DNA of 34,285 nt. Origin: an uncultured Acinetobacter sp. GTDB lineage: Bacteria; Pseudomonadota; Gammaproteobacteria; Pseudomonadales; Moraxellaceae. The notes below the pieces were generated by a model that was given only the letters and a program-made list of their open reading frames with translations, was not told where the DNA came from and searched no databases. The translations under genes and the position numbers were made by a program. The number at the start of each line of letters is the position of its first letter. The first letter of the stretch is position 1. Below are positions 25,340 to 32,880 of this stretch, piece by piece. The stretch is from assembly GCF_947624825.1 (NCBI RefSeq), contig NZ_CANQLZ010000031.1, positions 1 to 34,285 of the forward strand. Reading direction: 5' to 3'.

Positions 25340-25381
25340 AATTACAAAGCCTTGTCTATGTCCTTGCCAAAATTAAAGCAT

Positions 25382-25414
25382 AAAAAAACCCCTGATATTC
25401 ATCAGGGGTTTTTT
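25382..25414 (-). terminator. Terminator of tRNA-Ser copy 1
   Basis: ACCCCTGAT and ATCAGGGGT enclose ATTC, with A7 and T6 on the flanks. Confidence 0.9.
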
Positions 25415-25419
25415 GAATT

Positions 25420-25510
25420 TGGCGGAAGCGGTGAGATTCGAACTCACGGAGGGGTATAAGCCCTCGTCGGTTTTCAAGACCGGTGCATTAAACCGCTCTG
25501 CCACGCTTCC
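25420..25510 (-). tRNA. tRNA-Ser (TGA), copy 1
   Basis: A 91-base class II tRNA on the minus strand. GGAAGCG and CGCTTCC pair as the acceptor, the anticodon loop reads CTTGAAA (TGA), a long variable arm GAGGG/CCCTC follows, then the T loop TTCGAAT and an encoded CCA. Confidence 0.97.
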
Positions 25511-25519
25511 ATGGCGGCT

Positions 25520-25548
25520 ATCATATAAAGATTTATAACACTTGGCAA
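25520..25548 (-). promoter_or_regulatory. Promoter of tRNA-Ser copy 1
   Basis: The minus strand shows TTGCCA, 17 bases, then TATGAT, ending ten bases before the tRNA 5' end. Confidence 0.85.
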
Positions 25549-25640
25549 ATAGTTTTTTATGCTTTTGCTGAAAAATAAAGCAAACAGTCACATAAAAGTA
25601 AGTATTTGATTTTTTGGGCTGTTTTAAATATTAGAGGCAT

Positions 25641-25672
25641 AAAAAAACCCCTGATATTCATCAGGGGTTTTT
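25641..25672 (-). terminator. Terminator of tRNA-Ser copy 2
   Basis: Same hairpin as copy 1 with one T fewer in the flanking run. Confidence 0.9.
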
Positions 25673-25677
25673 GAATT

Positions 25678-25768
25678 TGGCGGAAGCGGTGAGATTCGAA
25701 CTCACGGAGGGGTATAAGCCCTCGTCGGTTTTCAAGACCGGTGCATTAAACCGCTCTGCCACGCTTCC
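25678..25768 (-). tRNA. tRNA-Ser (TGA), copy 2
   Basis: Identical over all 91 bases to copy 1, with acceptor, TGA anticodon, long variable arm and CCA end intact. Confidence 0.97.
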
Positions 25769-25777
25769 ATGGCGGCT

Positions 25778-25806
25778 ATCATATAAAGATTTATAACACT
25801 TGGCAA
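25778..25806 (-). promoter_or_regulatory. Promoter of tRNA-Ser copy 2
   Basis: TTGCCA-N17-TATGAT on the minus strand, identical to the promoter of copy 1. Confidence 0.85.
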
Positions 25807-25866
25807 ATAGTTTTCAGTGTTTTTTAAATTGTTTGCACAAAATAGCTGCAATTTTTATAAAAAACT

Positions 25867-26352
25867 TTAGTTTTCAGGTCTTTCATAGTTAATTTTATTG
25901 ATATACCAATTTTTTTTACCCAATGGTGTCACCACACTCACCTCATCATCTACAGATTTGCCGAGTAAAGCACGTGCCATAGGCGAATCAATTGAAATAT
26001 GTTGCGGATGATGGTCATAAATTTCATCCACCCCAACAATACGCAAGCATTTTGTTTCAGCTACATCATTTTCAATCTCAACCCACGCACCAAAATAGAC
26101 TCGACCCAGTTGCTGCTCAGAAAAATCAATAATTTTGAGTTCTTCTAAACGCTTACCCAAATAGCGCACACGGCGATCAATCTTACGTAAAATTTGCTTA
26201 TTATATTGGTAATCAGCATTTTCACTGCGGTCGCCAAGGCTTGCTGCCCAATTCACTTTTTGAGTAATTTCGGGGCGTTCGGTGTGCCATAAACGCTGTA
26301 ACTCAGCGACCAATTTATCATGTCCGCTACGGGTAATCAGGTTGGATTTCAT
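25867..26352 (-). CDS. greB: Transcript cleavage factor GreB
   Basis: A 161-residue RNA-polymerase secondary-channel factor that rescues backtracked complexes by stimulating cleavage of the 3' RNA end. The N-terminal coiled coil (~1-75) includes WAASLGDRSENADYQYNKQ with the two tip acidic residues (D and E) that coordinate the active-site metal. The C-terminal FKBP-like domain holds FGAWVEIEND and ISIDSPMARALLGK. The WxxxRP and IDRRVRYL text separates GreB from GreA. E. coli GreB is 158 residues. It is monocistronic with its own promoter. Confidence 0.97.
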   Translation of the reverse strand: MKSNLITRSGHDKLVAELQRLWHTERPEITQKVNWAASLGDRSENADYQYNKQILRKIDRRVRYLGKRLEELKIIDFSEQQLGRVYFGAWVEIENDVAETKCLRIVGVDEIYDHHPQHISIDSPMARALLGKSVDDEVSVVTPLGKKNWYINKINYERPEN

Positions 26353-26400
26353 ATCAATTGCGCAGTTAAATTTGCCTAAATTTAAAACATTTTTAAATCG

Positions 26401-26428
26401 CTTATAACAAAAAACGCTTAATTGTCAA
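26401..26428 (-). promoter_or_regulatory. Promoter of greB
   Basis: The minus strand carries a perfect TTGACA, a 16-base spacer and TATAAG. The leader would be about 40 bases. Confidence 0.75.
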
Positions 26429-26498
26429 AATATATTTTTTTATTTATATAAAAATCAATATGTTAAAAATATTTTGTTATTTATTTTTTGCACAAAAT

Positions 26499-26527
26499 TT
26501 GACAAGCTAAATTTTCGCCTTTATTAT
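26499..26527 (+). promoter_or_regulatory. Promoter of the MltF-like gene
   Basis: TTGACA (26499-26504), 17 bases, then TATTAT (26522-26527). It is the only strong promoter before the gene at 26712 and implies an untranslated leader of about 178 bases. Confidence 0.75.
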
Positions 26528-26711
26528 GCCGCCATGTTTAGTTATTGTATGTTTTTTAATCATTGTAGTTTTTCTAGCTCTTTTTCCACTTTGTCCATGT
26601 CATTTTGAATGACGTTCATGAATGCCCACCCCGAATTGAATTTATCACTCTTGAACAAGTAAAAGCATGGCTTTGACTTGACGGGCATAAATTACTTGTA
26701 GCGGAGACAAC
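26528..26711 (+). other. Long leader of the MltF-like gene
   Basis: The 360-base spacer between greB and the MltF-like gene holds the two divergent promoters, an A/T-only stretch (26430-26498) and this leader. The leader contains short frames of 24 and 14 codons without convincing ribosome binding sites. No known riboswitch is recognised. Confidence 0.45.
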
Positions 26712-27824
26712 ATGCACAGTAGTTCAACTTCAGGCGCGAGGCTTAGCCTTAAATCTGTTACTTCTTCTCTTCCAATTAAAGTCCTAGCGCTTGTAACAGC
26801 AATTATTCCATTTAATAGCATCAACGCGAGTAAAGCCAATCAATATGATCAAGTGATCGCTCAAAAAAAGCTGACCGTGGTCAGTGTGGGCAATCCGACC
26901 ACCGTGTTTGAAGACGGTCGTCACTTACATGGCTTTGGCTATGACTTAGTGCGTAATTATGCCAATAGCTTGAATGTTAAGCTTGATTTTAAAGTGGTCA
27001 ATGACAATGCCACTGCGCTTAAATGGGTGGCGCAAGGTAAAGCAAATTTTGCCATGACCACAGCCACACTGCCTAGCATTGAACAAAAAAAGCTGACCGC
27101 TTTTTCGGCCAGTTGTGGTGATTTAAGTAGCCTCAAAACCAATGGTCTAAATACTGACTTAAATTGGGTATTTAAACATGCCGATGACCCTTTGTCTGAA
27201 ACAGCCAATGGTTTTGTGTGTCGTGCCAAACAAAGCGGCTCTGTGCGTCAGTTGGCGTCTTTTTATAATCGAAATGTGGTGAAGCCTGAAACATGGCAAA
27301 TCATTCAGCGTGATTTAAGAAATCGCATGCCGATTTATAAAACCAATTTTAAGCAAACTGCAAAACAGTATGATTTAGATTGGCATTTATTAGCAGCCAT
27401 TGGCTATCAAGAATCGTATTTAAAACCGAACTCTGTATCACCTACAGGTGTGCGCGGTTTAATGATGCTGACCAATAATACCGCAAGAGCGATGGGTGTG
27501 AGTAACCGTACTGATCCTAAGCAAAGCATCCAAGGCGGTGCAAAGTATTATGATCAGATGTTATCGCGTTATTCTCATATTCCTTTTCCTGATCGTAATT
27601 GGTATGCCTTAGTGGCCTATAATATGGGTCCGGGTGCACTCAGTGGCATTCAGAAAAAAATTAAAGCACAAGGTAAAGATCCTAACAATTGGGTTCACCT
27701 ATATGCCTATCTTGATCGCAATAAAGCCAGCAATGGTCGTTACCGTCAAGCAGTACAATACGTGACACGTATTCGTGCGTATTTAGAGCATATTAAAACT
27801 ACACCACAATTGGTGAGTATTTAA
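26712..27824 (+). CDS. MltF-like lytic transglycosylase with short solute-binding domain
   Basis: A 370-residue envelope protein. GGAG lies six bases before the start. The N-terminus (MHSSSTSGARLSLKSV then LPIKVLALVTAIIPF) is a long signal or anchor. Residues ~50-185 resemble one lobe of an SBP_bac_3 solute-binding domain (KLTVVSVGNPTTVFEDG, HGFGYDLVRNYAN). Residues ~215-365 are an SLT domain with catalytic Glu234 in GYQESYLKPN, followed by VSPTGVRGLMMLT and the AYNMGPGAL motif. SLT enzymes cut glycan strands to anhydromuramyl ends. E. coli MltF has 518 residues with a full two-lobed regulatory domain, so the sensor here is shortened or divergent. It has its own terminator. Confidence 0.88.
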   Translation: MHSSSTSGARLSLKSVTSSLPIKVLALVTAIIPFNSINASKANQYDQVIAQKKLTVVSVGNPTTVFEDGRHLHGFGYDLVRNYANSLNVKLDFKVVNDNATALKWVAQGKANFAMTTATLPSIEQKKLTAFSASCGDLSSLKTNGLNTDLNWVFKHADDPLSETANGFVCRAKQSGSVRQLASFYNRNVVKPETWQIIQRDLRNRMPIYKTNFKQTAKQYDLDWHLLAAIGYQESYLKPNSVSPTGVRGLMMLTNNTARAMGVSNRTDPKQSIQGGAKYYDQMLSRYSHIPFPDRNWYALVAYNMGPGALSGIQKKIKAQGKDPNNWVHLYAYLDRNKASNGRYRQAVQYVTRIRAYLEHIKTTPQLVSI

Positions 27825-27826
27825 AT

Positions 27827-27861
27827 AAAAAAAGCTTAACCTTTTAGGTTAAGCTTTTTTT
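27827..27861. terminator. Bidirectional terminator
   Basis: A near-perfect hairpin: A7-GCTTAACCT and AGGTTAAGC-T7 around TTT. It closes the MltF-like gene and, on the other strand, the SCP2 gene ending at 27877. Confidence 0.92.
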
Positions 27862-27876
27862 ATGGCACAAACATTT

Positions 27877-28260
27877 TTATTCGGTTGCTGCCAAAATATT
27901 TTTAAACAATGTTTTTTGTTCAGCGCTTGCTTTAGCGGTTTGCAGTGACATTAATTGAGACATGTCACCTTGGACTTTAATCTTGCCCGTCATAAACGCT
28001 TGCATTGCGGCACTCATGTCATATTCTAAAAATACTTTACGTAATGTTTCAGCGTCCATGGTTAAGGTGGTTTTAGCGTGTTCAGCAAGACCTTTTTGTA
28101 ATTTACCACTAGCAAGGGCAAGCTCAATTTGATGTGCCGCATCAGTGACAATTAAATTAATCGCGAGCGCATTTAATGCTGGGGGTAAATTTAAATCACC
28201 GGCTTGTGCAGTTAACGCTTCTACTTTTGTAAACCAATCATCCGTTAAAAACGCTGGCAT
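27877..28260 (-). CDS. SCP2 sterol-binding domain protein
   Basis: A 127-residue soluble single-domain protein. The SCP2 fold shows as HQIELALASGKL, the strand TTLTMDAETLRKVF, and AMQAFMTGKIKVQGDMSQLMSLQ near the end, where the GKIKVxGD turn is diagnostic. Such proteins bind acyl chains or lipids in a hydrophobic tunnel; UbiJ-like members assist quinone synthesis. The ligand here is unknown. GAGGA lies six bases before the start. It is a single-gene unit downstream of ttcA's terminator. Confidence 0.9.
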   Translation of the reverse strand: MPAFLTDDWFTKVEALTAQAGDLNLPPALNALAINLIVTDAAHQIELALASGKLQKGLAEHAKTTLTMDAETLRKVFLEYDMSAAMQAFMTGKIKVQGDMSQLMSLQTAKASAEQKTLFKNILAATE

Positions 28261-28345
28261 GTTTTATCCTCAATTTTACTGTTATTACTAAAGTTATCAT
28301 GCCTTTTATAGCATGTAATCTAAGTTTTGACCCATGCTTTTAACA

Positions 28346-28376
28346 TAAAAAAATAGGTGCCTACAAGACACCTATT
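28346..28376 (-). terminator. Terminator of ttcA
   Basis: On the minus strand AATAGGTGTC and GGCACCTATT (one U-G pair) enclose TTGTA and run into T8. It lies 17 bases after the ttcA stop codon. Confidence 0.9.
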
Positions 28377-28392
28377 GATTCGCTACATAGCT

Positions 28393-29316
28393 TTATTCAG
28401 CGGCAAAGCCTAAATTCACCATGTTAATGCGTTTACTCGCACCTTCACTTTCATCAACAGTACACGAACCCTTAAAGTCAAATTCGCGTTGGCTGTCTAA
28501 GACTTCAAAGTCAAATAGTTCACGGTCAACCAGTTGTGATGGCGATACATTTTGTAGGGCACCAAAAATGCTGTGCAAGCGTTTTGGATGCTCTTTATCC
28601 CATTGACGTAACATGTCATTGAGCATGGCACGTTGTAGGTTGTCTTGTGAACCACATAAGTTACAAGGAATAATCGGGAACTGGCGCATTTCTGCGTATT
28701 TAATAATGTCTTTTTCTTCCACATAAGCCAATGGACGAATCAAGATATTCTTTTTATCTGAAGACAATAGTTTTGGTGGCATGGCTTTTAAGCTGCCGCC
28801 ATGGAAAAGATTTAAGAAGAAAGTTGCTAAAATATCATCACGATGATGACCCAACGCCACTTTGGTTGCACCAATTTCTTGTGCAAAACCGTATAAAGAG
28901 CCACGGCGTAAACGTGAGCACACTGCGCAATAGGTTTTACCCTCTGGCGTCAATTTTTTGGTAATGCTATAGGTGTCTTTTTCTAAGATATAGTACGGAA
29001 TGTTATTTTCTTCTAAATAACGTGGCAATACATCTTCTGGAAAACCCGGTTGCTTTTGGTCAAGGTTGACTGCAATGACATCAAAGTTAATTGGTGCAAT
29101 ACGCTTAAACTGCAACAAAATATCAAGCAAGGTATAACTGTCTTTACCACCTGAAATACACACCATGACTTTGTCGCCATCTTCGATCATTTTAAAATCA
29201 CGAATTGCATGACCGACTTGGCGGCGTAATTTTTTCAAAAGACGATAGTAGGCAGAGCTGGTTGGGAGTTCTGGCTTAAAATTAAAGCCTTGGTTGGACT
29301 CAACTGGCGAGAACAT
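28393..29316 (-). CDS. ttcA: tRNA 2-thiocytidine biosynthesis protein TtcA
   Basis: A 307-residue ATP-dependent enzyme that thiolates cytidine 32 of certain tRNAs and uses a 4Fe-4S cluster. The PP-loop CISGGKDSY is intact, as are the cluster and persulfide cysteines in [10 protein letters not shown] and [10 protein letters not shown] prefer the ATG at 29316 ([11 protein letters not shown]). A GTG 17 codons upstream (29367) would add a hydrophobic stretch uncommon in the family. Neither has a good ribosome binding site. It may respond to growth or redox state, but no operator is evident. It runs away from the DnaA-box spacer. Confidence 0.95.
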   Translation of the reverse strand: MFSPVESNQGFNFKPELPTSSAYYRLLKKLRRQVGHAIRDFKMIEDGDKVMVCISGGKDSYTLLDILLQFKRIAPINFDVIAVNLDQKQPGFPEDVLPRYLEENNIPYYILEKDTYSITKKLTPEGKTYCAVCSRLRRGSLYGFAQEIGATKVALGHHRDDILATFFLNLFHGGSLKAMPPKLLSSDKKNILIRPLAYVEEKDIIKYAEMRQFPIIPCNLCGSQDNLQRAMLNDMLRQWDKEHPKRLHSIFGALQNVSPSQLVDRELFDFEVLDSQREFDFKGSCTVDESEGASKRINMVNLGFAAE

Positions 29317-29500
29317 AGACGAGATTAACCCATAAATACAAATAACGCGGAATTTTAGCCGATTCACACCAAAAGCGCAGCAAAAGAATGTAAATTCTGT
29401 CCAAATGTCAGCCCTGTCATCCTTTTGACTTTAAACAGTTGATAAAATAGTAATAAGTCAAAATAGAATACTTTTGAGTACAAGGTCTACATCAATATAG

Positions 29501-29535
29501 TTTTCCACAAAAGCTGTGGATAACTTTGTGGATTC
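29501..29535. promoter_or_regulatory. Cluster of DnaA boxes
   Basis: TTTTCCACA (29501-29509, one mismatch to TTATCCACA), a perfect box on the minus strand (TGTGGATAA at 29515-29523) and TGTGGATTC (29527-29535, two mismatches). The first two are inverted and five bases apart, so they also form a small hairpin. Confidence 0.65.
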
Positions 29536-29580
29536 TCTATGACTTGACAAGGTCTCGTGCCCACGGGCAAAGGGTTTTAT

Positions 29581-29609
29581 TTAAATTGATCATTTTTTGA
29601 TCAATTTAA
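29581..29609. repeat. Perfect inverted repeat TTAAATTGATCA / TGATCAATTTAA
   Basis: Two 12-base arms are separated by five T. It is A/T-rich and lies 46 bases from the DnaA boxes. It could be a repressor site or an easily melted element. It is not a typical terminator because the stem is weak. Confidence 0.85.
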
Positions 29610-29655
29610 TATTCTTTTTTAATCAACAACTTAAATAAGTCAAGTTACGGGAAAT

Positions 29656-29685
29656 AAAAAAAAATCTTTTTTTTTGATTTTTTTT
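29656..29685. repeat. A-tract/T-tract hairpin
   Basis: A9-TC, T9, GA-T8 form an inverted repeat with arms AAAAAAAATC and GATTTTTTTT. Bent DNA or slippage-prone DNA is expected. Confidence 0.7.
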
Positions 29686-29806
29686 GTCCATTTTTTAATT
29701 GCTGTTTTTAAGGCATGTTAATAATTAAACAATGCATCACTTTCTTAATCATTTTTTTTTGGTAAACTAAAGATCACTGTTTGGGGACAGATTTTAAATT
29801 ACTACA

Positions 29807-30673
29807 ATGAAAATCGACTTCACCATTTGGGCGATGTGTACCGCTGTGGGTACATTGTGTTTAAGTACTTTAAGTTTTGCAGGGGAAACGCTTTATCAAC
29901 TTAAAGATCATAATGGCACAACCTTACTGACCAATAAGCACAGTAAATATAGCGATCTTAAGGTCGAGAAAAAGACCTATTATCCAGAAAGTAATATTCA
30001 TCAATATCGTAACTATGGCGCGAACGAAGCCGCTGTGGCACCTAGTCAAAGTCGTAACAAAAATGCCTTTGATGGTATTATTCATCAAGCAGCACAAACT
30101 TATGGTGTGTCTGCCGGCTTAATTAAAGCGGTGATGCATACCGAATCGGGTTTTGATGTGAATGCTCGCTCACGGGTTGGTGCGCAAGGTCTCATGCAAC
30201 TGATGCCTGCGACTGCCGAGCGTTTTAATGTGTCCAATGCCTATGACCCCCAGCAAAATATTATGGCGGGTGCTAAATATTTAGCTTGGTTACTCAAACG
30301 TTTTAAGGGCAATACCTCTTTGGCTTTAGCCGGCTATAATGCAGGTGAAGGTAATGTAAAAAAATACGGAGGTATTCCTCCTTTTCGCGAAACCCAAGAT
30401 TATGTACGCCGCGTACACAGTCGTTACCAAAATCTCTACGCCGGTGGCATTGGCTCTAACCACAATGCAACTTTAGCAGCGACCAGTAACAACACTATTC
30501 CAGCCGGTGCAACTTTAATTGCGCAATCCAATTCTAGCGCTACAGTGACCACACCAAGCTATAACCGTGAAGTGATTCGCTTAGCCGATGGTAGCTACAC
30601 TGACCGTCCAGTACGTGGTTCATACAGCACAGGGCATGCCACTGCATCAGCCTCAATTACCATCGCGGATTAA
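29807..30673 (+). CDS. SLT-domain lytic transglycosylase (DUF4124-like N-terminus)
   Basis: A 288-residue exported protein. The signal peptide is MKIDFTIWAMCTAVGTLCLS.. ending near SFAGE. Residues ~28-60 (LYQLKDHNGTTLLTNK) resemble a DUF4124-type beta element common before SLT domains. Residues ~85-205 form the SLT domain: catalytic Glu113 in MHTESGFDVNA, VGAQGLMQLMPATA, and AGYNAGEGNVKKYGG, then ETQDYVRRV. The Ser/Thr-rich tail (~215-288) is probably disordered. It cleaves peptidoglycan strands without hydrolysis. There is no convincing Shine-Dalgarno. Its transcript may run into htpX 120 bases on, since no terminator is seen. Confidence 0.9.
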   Translation: MKIDFTIWAMCTAVGTLCLSTLSFAGETLYQLKDHNGTTLLTNKHSKYSDLKVEKKTYYPESNIHQYRNYGANEAAVAPSQSRNKNAFDGIIHQAAQTYGVSAGLIKAVMHTESGFDVNARSRVGAQGLMQLMPATAERFNVSNAYDPQQNIMAGAKYLAWLLKRFKGNTSLALAGYNAGEGNVKKYGGIPPFRETQDYVRRVHSRYQNLYAGGIGSNHNATLAATSNNTIPAGATLIAQSNSSATVTTPSYNREVIRLADGSYTDRPVRGSYSTGHATASASITIAD

Positions 30674-30793
30674 TCCGAGTTTTTTACTGAAGTTTGGTTA
30701 TTTTTTCTTGAATTTTAATGCCATTCACCGCATATTGAGTAAGATTTCGATTAGTAAATCAGATGATATTTTTACGATAAGAGGATTTTCTCA

Positions 30794-31699
30794 ATGATGC
30801 GGATTGGTTTGTTCTTGCTAACCAACCTCGCGGTACTGGTTGTAGCTGGCATTATTTTGTCACTCTTCGGTGTCGGTAGTTACCATGGCGCGGGTGGCTT
30901 GAATCTGGGCAACCTATTGGTCGTCTGTTTTGTCTTTGGTATGGTCGGTTCGATCATTTCGTTGCTCATGTCAAAATGGATGGCGAAGAAAACTACAGGT
31001 ACAGAACTGATTGACCCTAATGCGCCTCGTAATCAAGCAGAAGCTTGGTTATTACAAGAGGTTGCTCAACTGTCTCAGCGTGCAGGTATTAGCATGCCCG
31101 AGGTCGGTATTTTTCCATCTTACCAATCCAATGCTTTTGCCACGGGTTGGAACAAAAATGATGCTTTAGTTGCCGTATCGACCGGCTTACTTGAGCGCAT
31201 GAATAAAGACGAATTACGTGCTGTATTGGCCCATGAAATTGGTCATGTGGCAAACGGTGATATGGTGACCCTTGCGCTTGTGCAAGGTGTGGTCAATGCC
31301 TTCGTTATGTTCTTTGCACGTGTGGTAGGTGATTTTATTGACCGCAATATCTTTGGGCGTGAAGAAGGTGAAGCACCAGGTTTAGCTTACTTTGGTATTA
31401 CCATTGTTTTAGATATTGTGTTTGGTATCTTAGCTTCTGCCATCGTGATGTGGTTTTCACGCTACCGTGAATACCGTGCCGATGAAGCAGGTGCGCGTTT
31501 AGCCGGTAAACAAGCCATGATCTCTGCATTATTGCGTTTACAAGCTGAAACTGAAATGCCAGATCAAATGCCAAAAGAAATGAAAGCGTTTTCAATCTCG
31601 GCAGGTCAAGAGCAAGGCTTTAGCTTAGCTGCATTGTTCCAAACTCACCCAACAATTGAACAACGTGTTGCTGCATTACAACAACTCGATTGCCCATAA
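30794..31699 (+). CDS. htpX: Membrane zinc protease HtpX
   Basis: A 301-residue inner-membrane metalloprotease of family M48 that clears misfolded membrane proteins with FtsH. Two membrane segments open the protein (~4-28, ~38-60). The zinc site is [12 protein letters not shown] (His147, Glu148, His151) with the third ligand Glu in [13 protein letters not shown]. Two further hydrophobic segments lie between them (~155-215). AGAGGA lies eight bases before the ATG. The length is close to E. coli HtpX (293). In other bacteria htpX is under CpxR or heat-shock control, but no site is evident here. Confidence 0.97.
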   Translation: MMRIGLFLLTNLAVLVVAGIILSLFGVGSYHGAGGLNLGNLLVVCFVFGMVGSIISLLMSKWMAKKTTGTELIDPNAPRNQAEAWLLQEVAQLSQRAGISMPEVGIFPSYQSNAFATGWNKNDALVAVSTGLLERMNKDELRAVLAHEIGHVANGDMVTLALVQGVVNAFVMFFARVVGDFIDRNIFGREEGEAPGLAYFGITIVLDIVFGILASAIVMWFSRYREYRADEAGARLAGKQAMISALLRLQAETEMPDQMPKEMKAFSISAGQEQGFSLAALFQTHPTIEQRVAALQQLDCP

Positions 31700-31723
31700 T
31701 TAAGCCCCCAATGCCGTAACCAT

Positions 31724-31752
31724 AAAAGCCTCCTATCTAGGGGGCTTTTTTA
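31724..31752 (+). terminator. Terminator of htpX
   Basis: AAAAGCCTCC and GGGGGCTTTT (one U-G pair) enclose TATCTA and are followed by T. A short opposite A-run lets it partly serve the next gene on the minus strand. Confidence 0.88.
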
Positions 31753-31759
31753 TGAGTGA

Positions 31760-32209
31760 TCAATAGCCAATAAATAACGCATCGACATGTTGGGCTGTGG
31801 TCCAATCAGTATGTGGCGTTTCATCAAACATACTATAGCTATAGTAATCTTGTGAACGTTTTAACTCACATTTTGCTGCATAGGCATAGCCTTGAAAATT
31901 TAACTCAGTTTGATTGTCACAACTTTTTATCGCTTGATGATGAATAGCTCGATCTTTTATCCATCCTTGACGAATACTCGCTTGAGTCTCGGTTTGAATA
32001 TGGCGCTGCATTTTTAAGTCTGCGGCTTGCTTAAACTGCTGCCCTGCTTGCACTATACATTGATTAAAACCCACTGAATTATAATGATCTGGATCATCTA
32101 AGCACTGAATCAAATTCTGGCGAATCTGTTTTTTCTTGAGCGTATAATCATTGGCGATCGCACTGGTACATGTCACAGTGGCAATCAACATTAATCCCAA
32201 TGCTTTCAT
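31760..32209 (-). CDS. Small exported protein with four cysteines
   Basis: A 149-residue protein from the ATG at 32209, preceded by GGAAGAGA. A start four codons earlier is possible. The signal peptide is MKALGLMLIATVTCTSAIA. The mature part is highly charged and helical, with four Cys (in IQCLDD, NQCIVQ, KSCDNQ and AKCELK) that could pair as two disulphides. The Cys spacing and Q/K-rich helices vaguely recall LprI-type (DUF1311) proteins, but the match is not convincing. No family is assigned. It is a single gene, probably periplasmic. Confidence 0.7.
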   Translation of the reverse strand: MKALGLMLIATVTCTSAIANDYTLKKKQIRQNLIQCLDDPDHYNSVGFNQCIVQAGQQFKQAADLKMQRHIQTETQASIRQGWIKDRAIHHQAIKSCDNQTELNFQGYAYAAKCELKRSQDYYSYSMFDETPHTDWTTAQHVDALFIGY

Positions 32210-32289
32210 ATTCTCTTCCATCCTATTTGAGCTGTGTAGCGATCATCATAAAATATTTTTGATCAAGCAAGATTGTCTCTACGACTAAA

Positions 32290-32868
32290 TTACTGCCACA
32301 CGCCCCATAACCAAAGCACGCCAAAGTACAGCGCTATTGCAAATATTGCTAAAAATACAATACCCAATAGATCAGGAATATGCACCCACAACCAAGCCAC
32401 CACAGGATTGCGCCAAAAGCGTGAATTTTGCTGCTTTTTTTCTAATTCTTCATGTAAAAATGGATGCACAATATGGTGGTCGCTTTGAATGCCATATTCG
32501 TCTTGAATATGCTGATGCACCACTGCAAGTGCCTTTTTACTCGGTCGAATAAACACATCAAAAATTGTGCCGGCAACGGGAATAAAGCCAACCACCGCAT
32601 CCATCAGTGCCAATTTAATCACCGGATTGAGTTTTTGTTGTGGCACACCCAATTGTCGCGCTTTATATATGGCATAACATGTGAGTGCAAAACCGGCTAG
32701 ATCGCCTGCAATCGGTACCGTGCTCAAAGCAGCATCGGCACCTACACCTTGTTTGGTAAATGGAATACGCACCACCGAATCCATCATATTGGCAAATTTT
32801 GCTAAATCACGTTCCAAGCGAATCACCTCTTGGCGTGACATTTTGGAGTGCAGTGGAGATTTTGACAT
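32290..32868 (-). CDS. DUF4112 membrane protein
   Basis: A 192-residue protein from the ATG at 32868, which has AAGG five bases upstream. A TTG four codons earlier is in frame but less likely. The DUF4112 core is LDSVVRIPFT-like text at ~25-33, then GADAALSTVPIAGDLAGFALTCYAIYKARQLGVP and DAVVGFIPVAGTIFDVFIRPSKKA, with two glycine-rich membrane hairpins. A third hydrophobic segment lies near the C-terminus (LLGIVFLAIFAIALYFGVLW). The role of the family is unknown. It begins 12 bases after the mgtE stop codon, so it is in one unit with the magnesium transporter. Confidence 0.88.
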   Translation of the reverse strand: MSKSPLHSKMSRQEVIRLERDLAKFANMMDSVVRIPFTKQGVGADAALSTVPIAGDLAGFALTCYAIYKARQLGVPQQKLNPVIKLALMDAVVGFIPVAGTIFDVFIRPSKKALAVVHQHIQDEYGIQSDHHIVHPFLHEELEKKQQNSRFWRNPVVAWLWVHIPDLLGIVFLAIFAIALYFGVLWLWGVWQ

Positions 32869-32880
32869 GCTTACCTTCAA

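Larger units (their letters stand above)
25378..25814. repeat. Tandem duplication of a tRNA-Ser transcription unit
   Basis: Copies 25378-25556 (179 bases) and 25637-25814 (178 bases) are identical apart from one T in a terminator T-run. Each holds promoter, tRNA and terminator. The 80-base spacer between them is unrelated. Confidence 0.92.
29317..29806. other. A/T-rich spacer between ttcA and the transglycosylase gene
   Basis: No gene is seen in these 490 bases. They hold a cluster of DnaA boxes (29501-29535), a 12-base-arm inverted repeat (29581-29609), a small TGCCC/GGGCA palindrome (29558-29569) and an A9/T9/T8 tract hairpin (29656-29685). Confidence 0.6.

Noticed and set aside
25378..25814. 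CRISPR-like or REP-like repeat
   Set aside because: The repeated unit is simply a tRNA gene with its promoter and terminator.
26534..26608. A 24-codon Phe/Ser-rich frame starting at the predicted transcription start of the MltF-like gene
   Set aside because: Leaderless translation is conceivable, but the composition is what random T-rich sequence gives.
29317..29806. Chromosomal or plasmid replication origin
   Set aside because: DnaA boxes and A/T-rich DNA are present, but there are no iterons, no replication gene and no dnaA, rpmH or gidA neighbours. I keep it only as a DnaA-box cluster.
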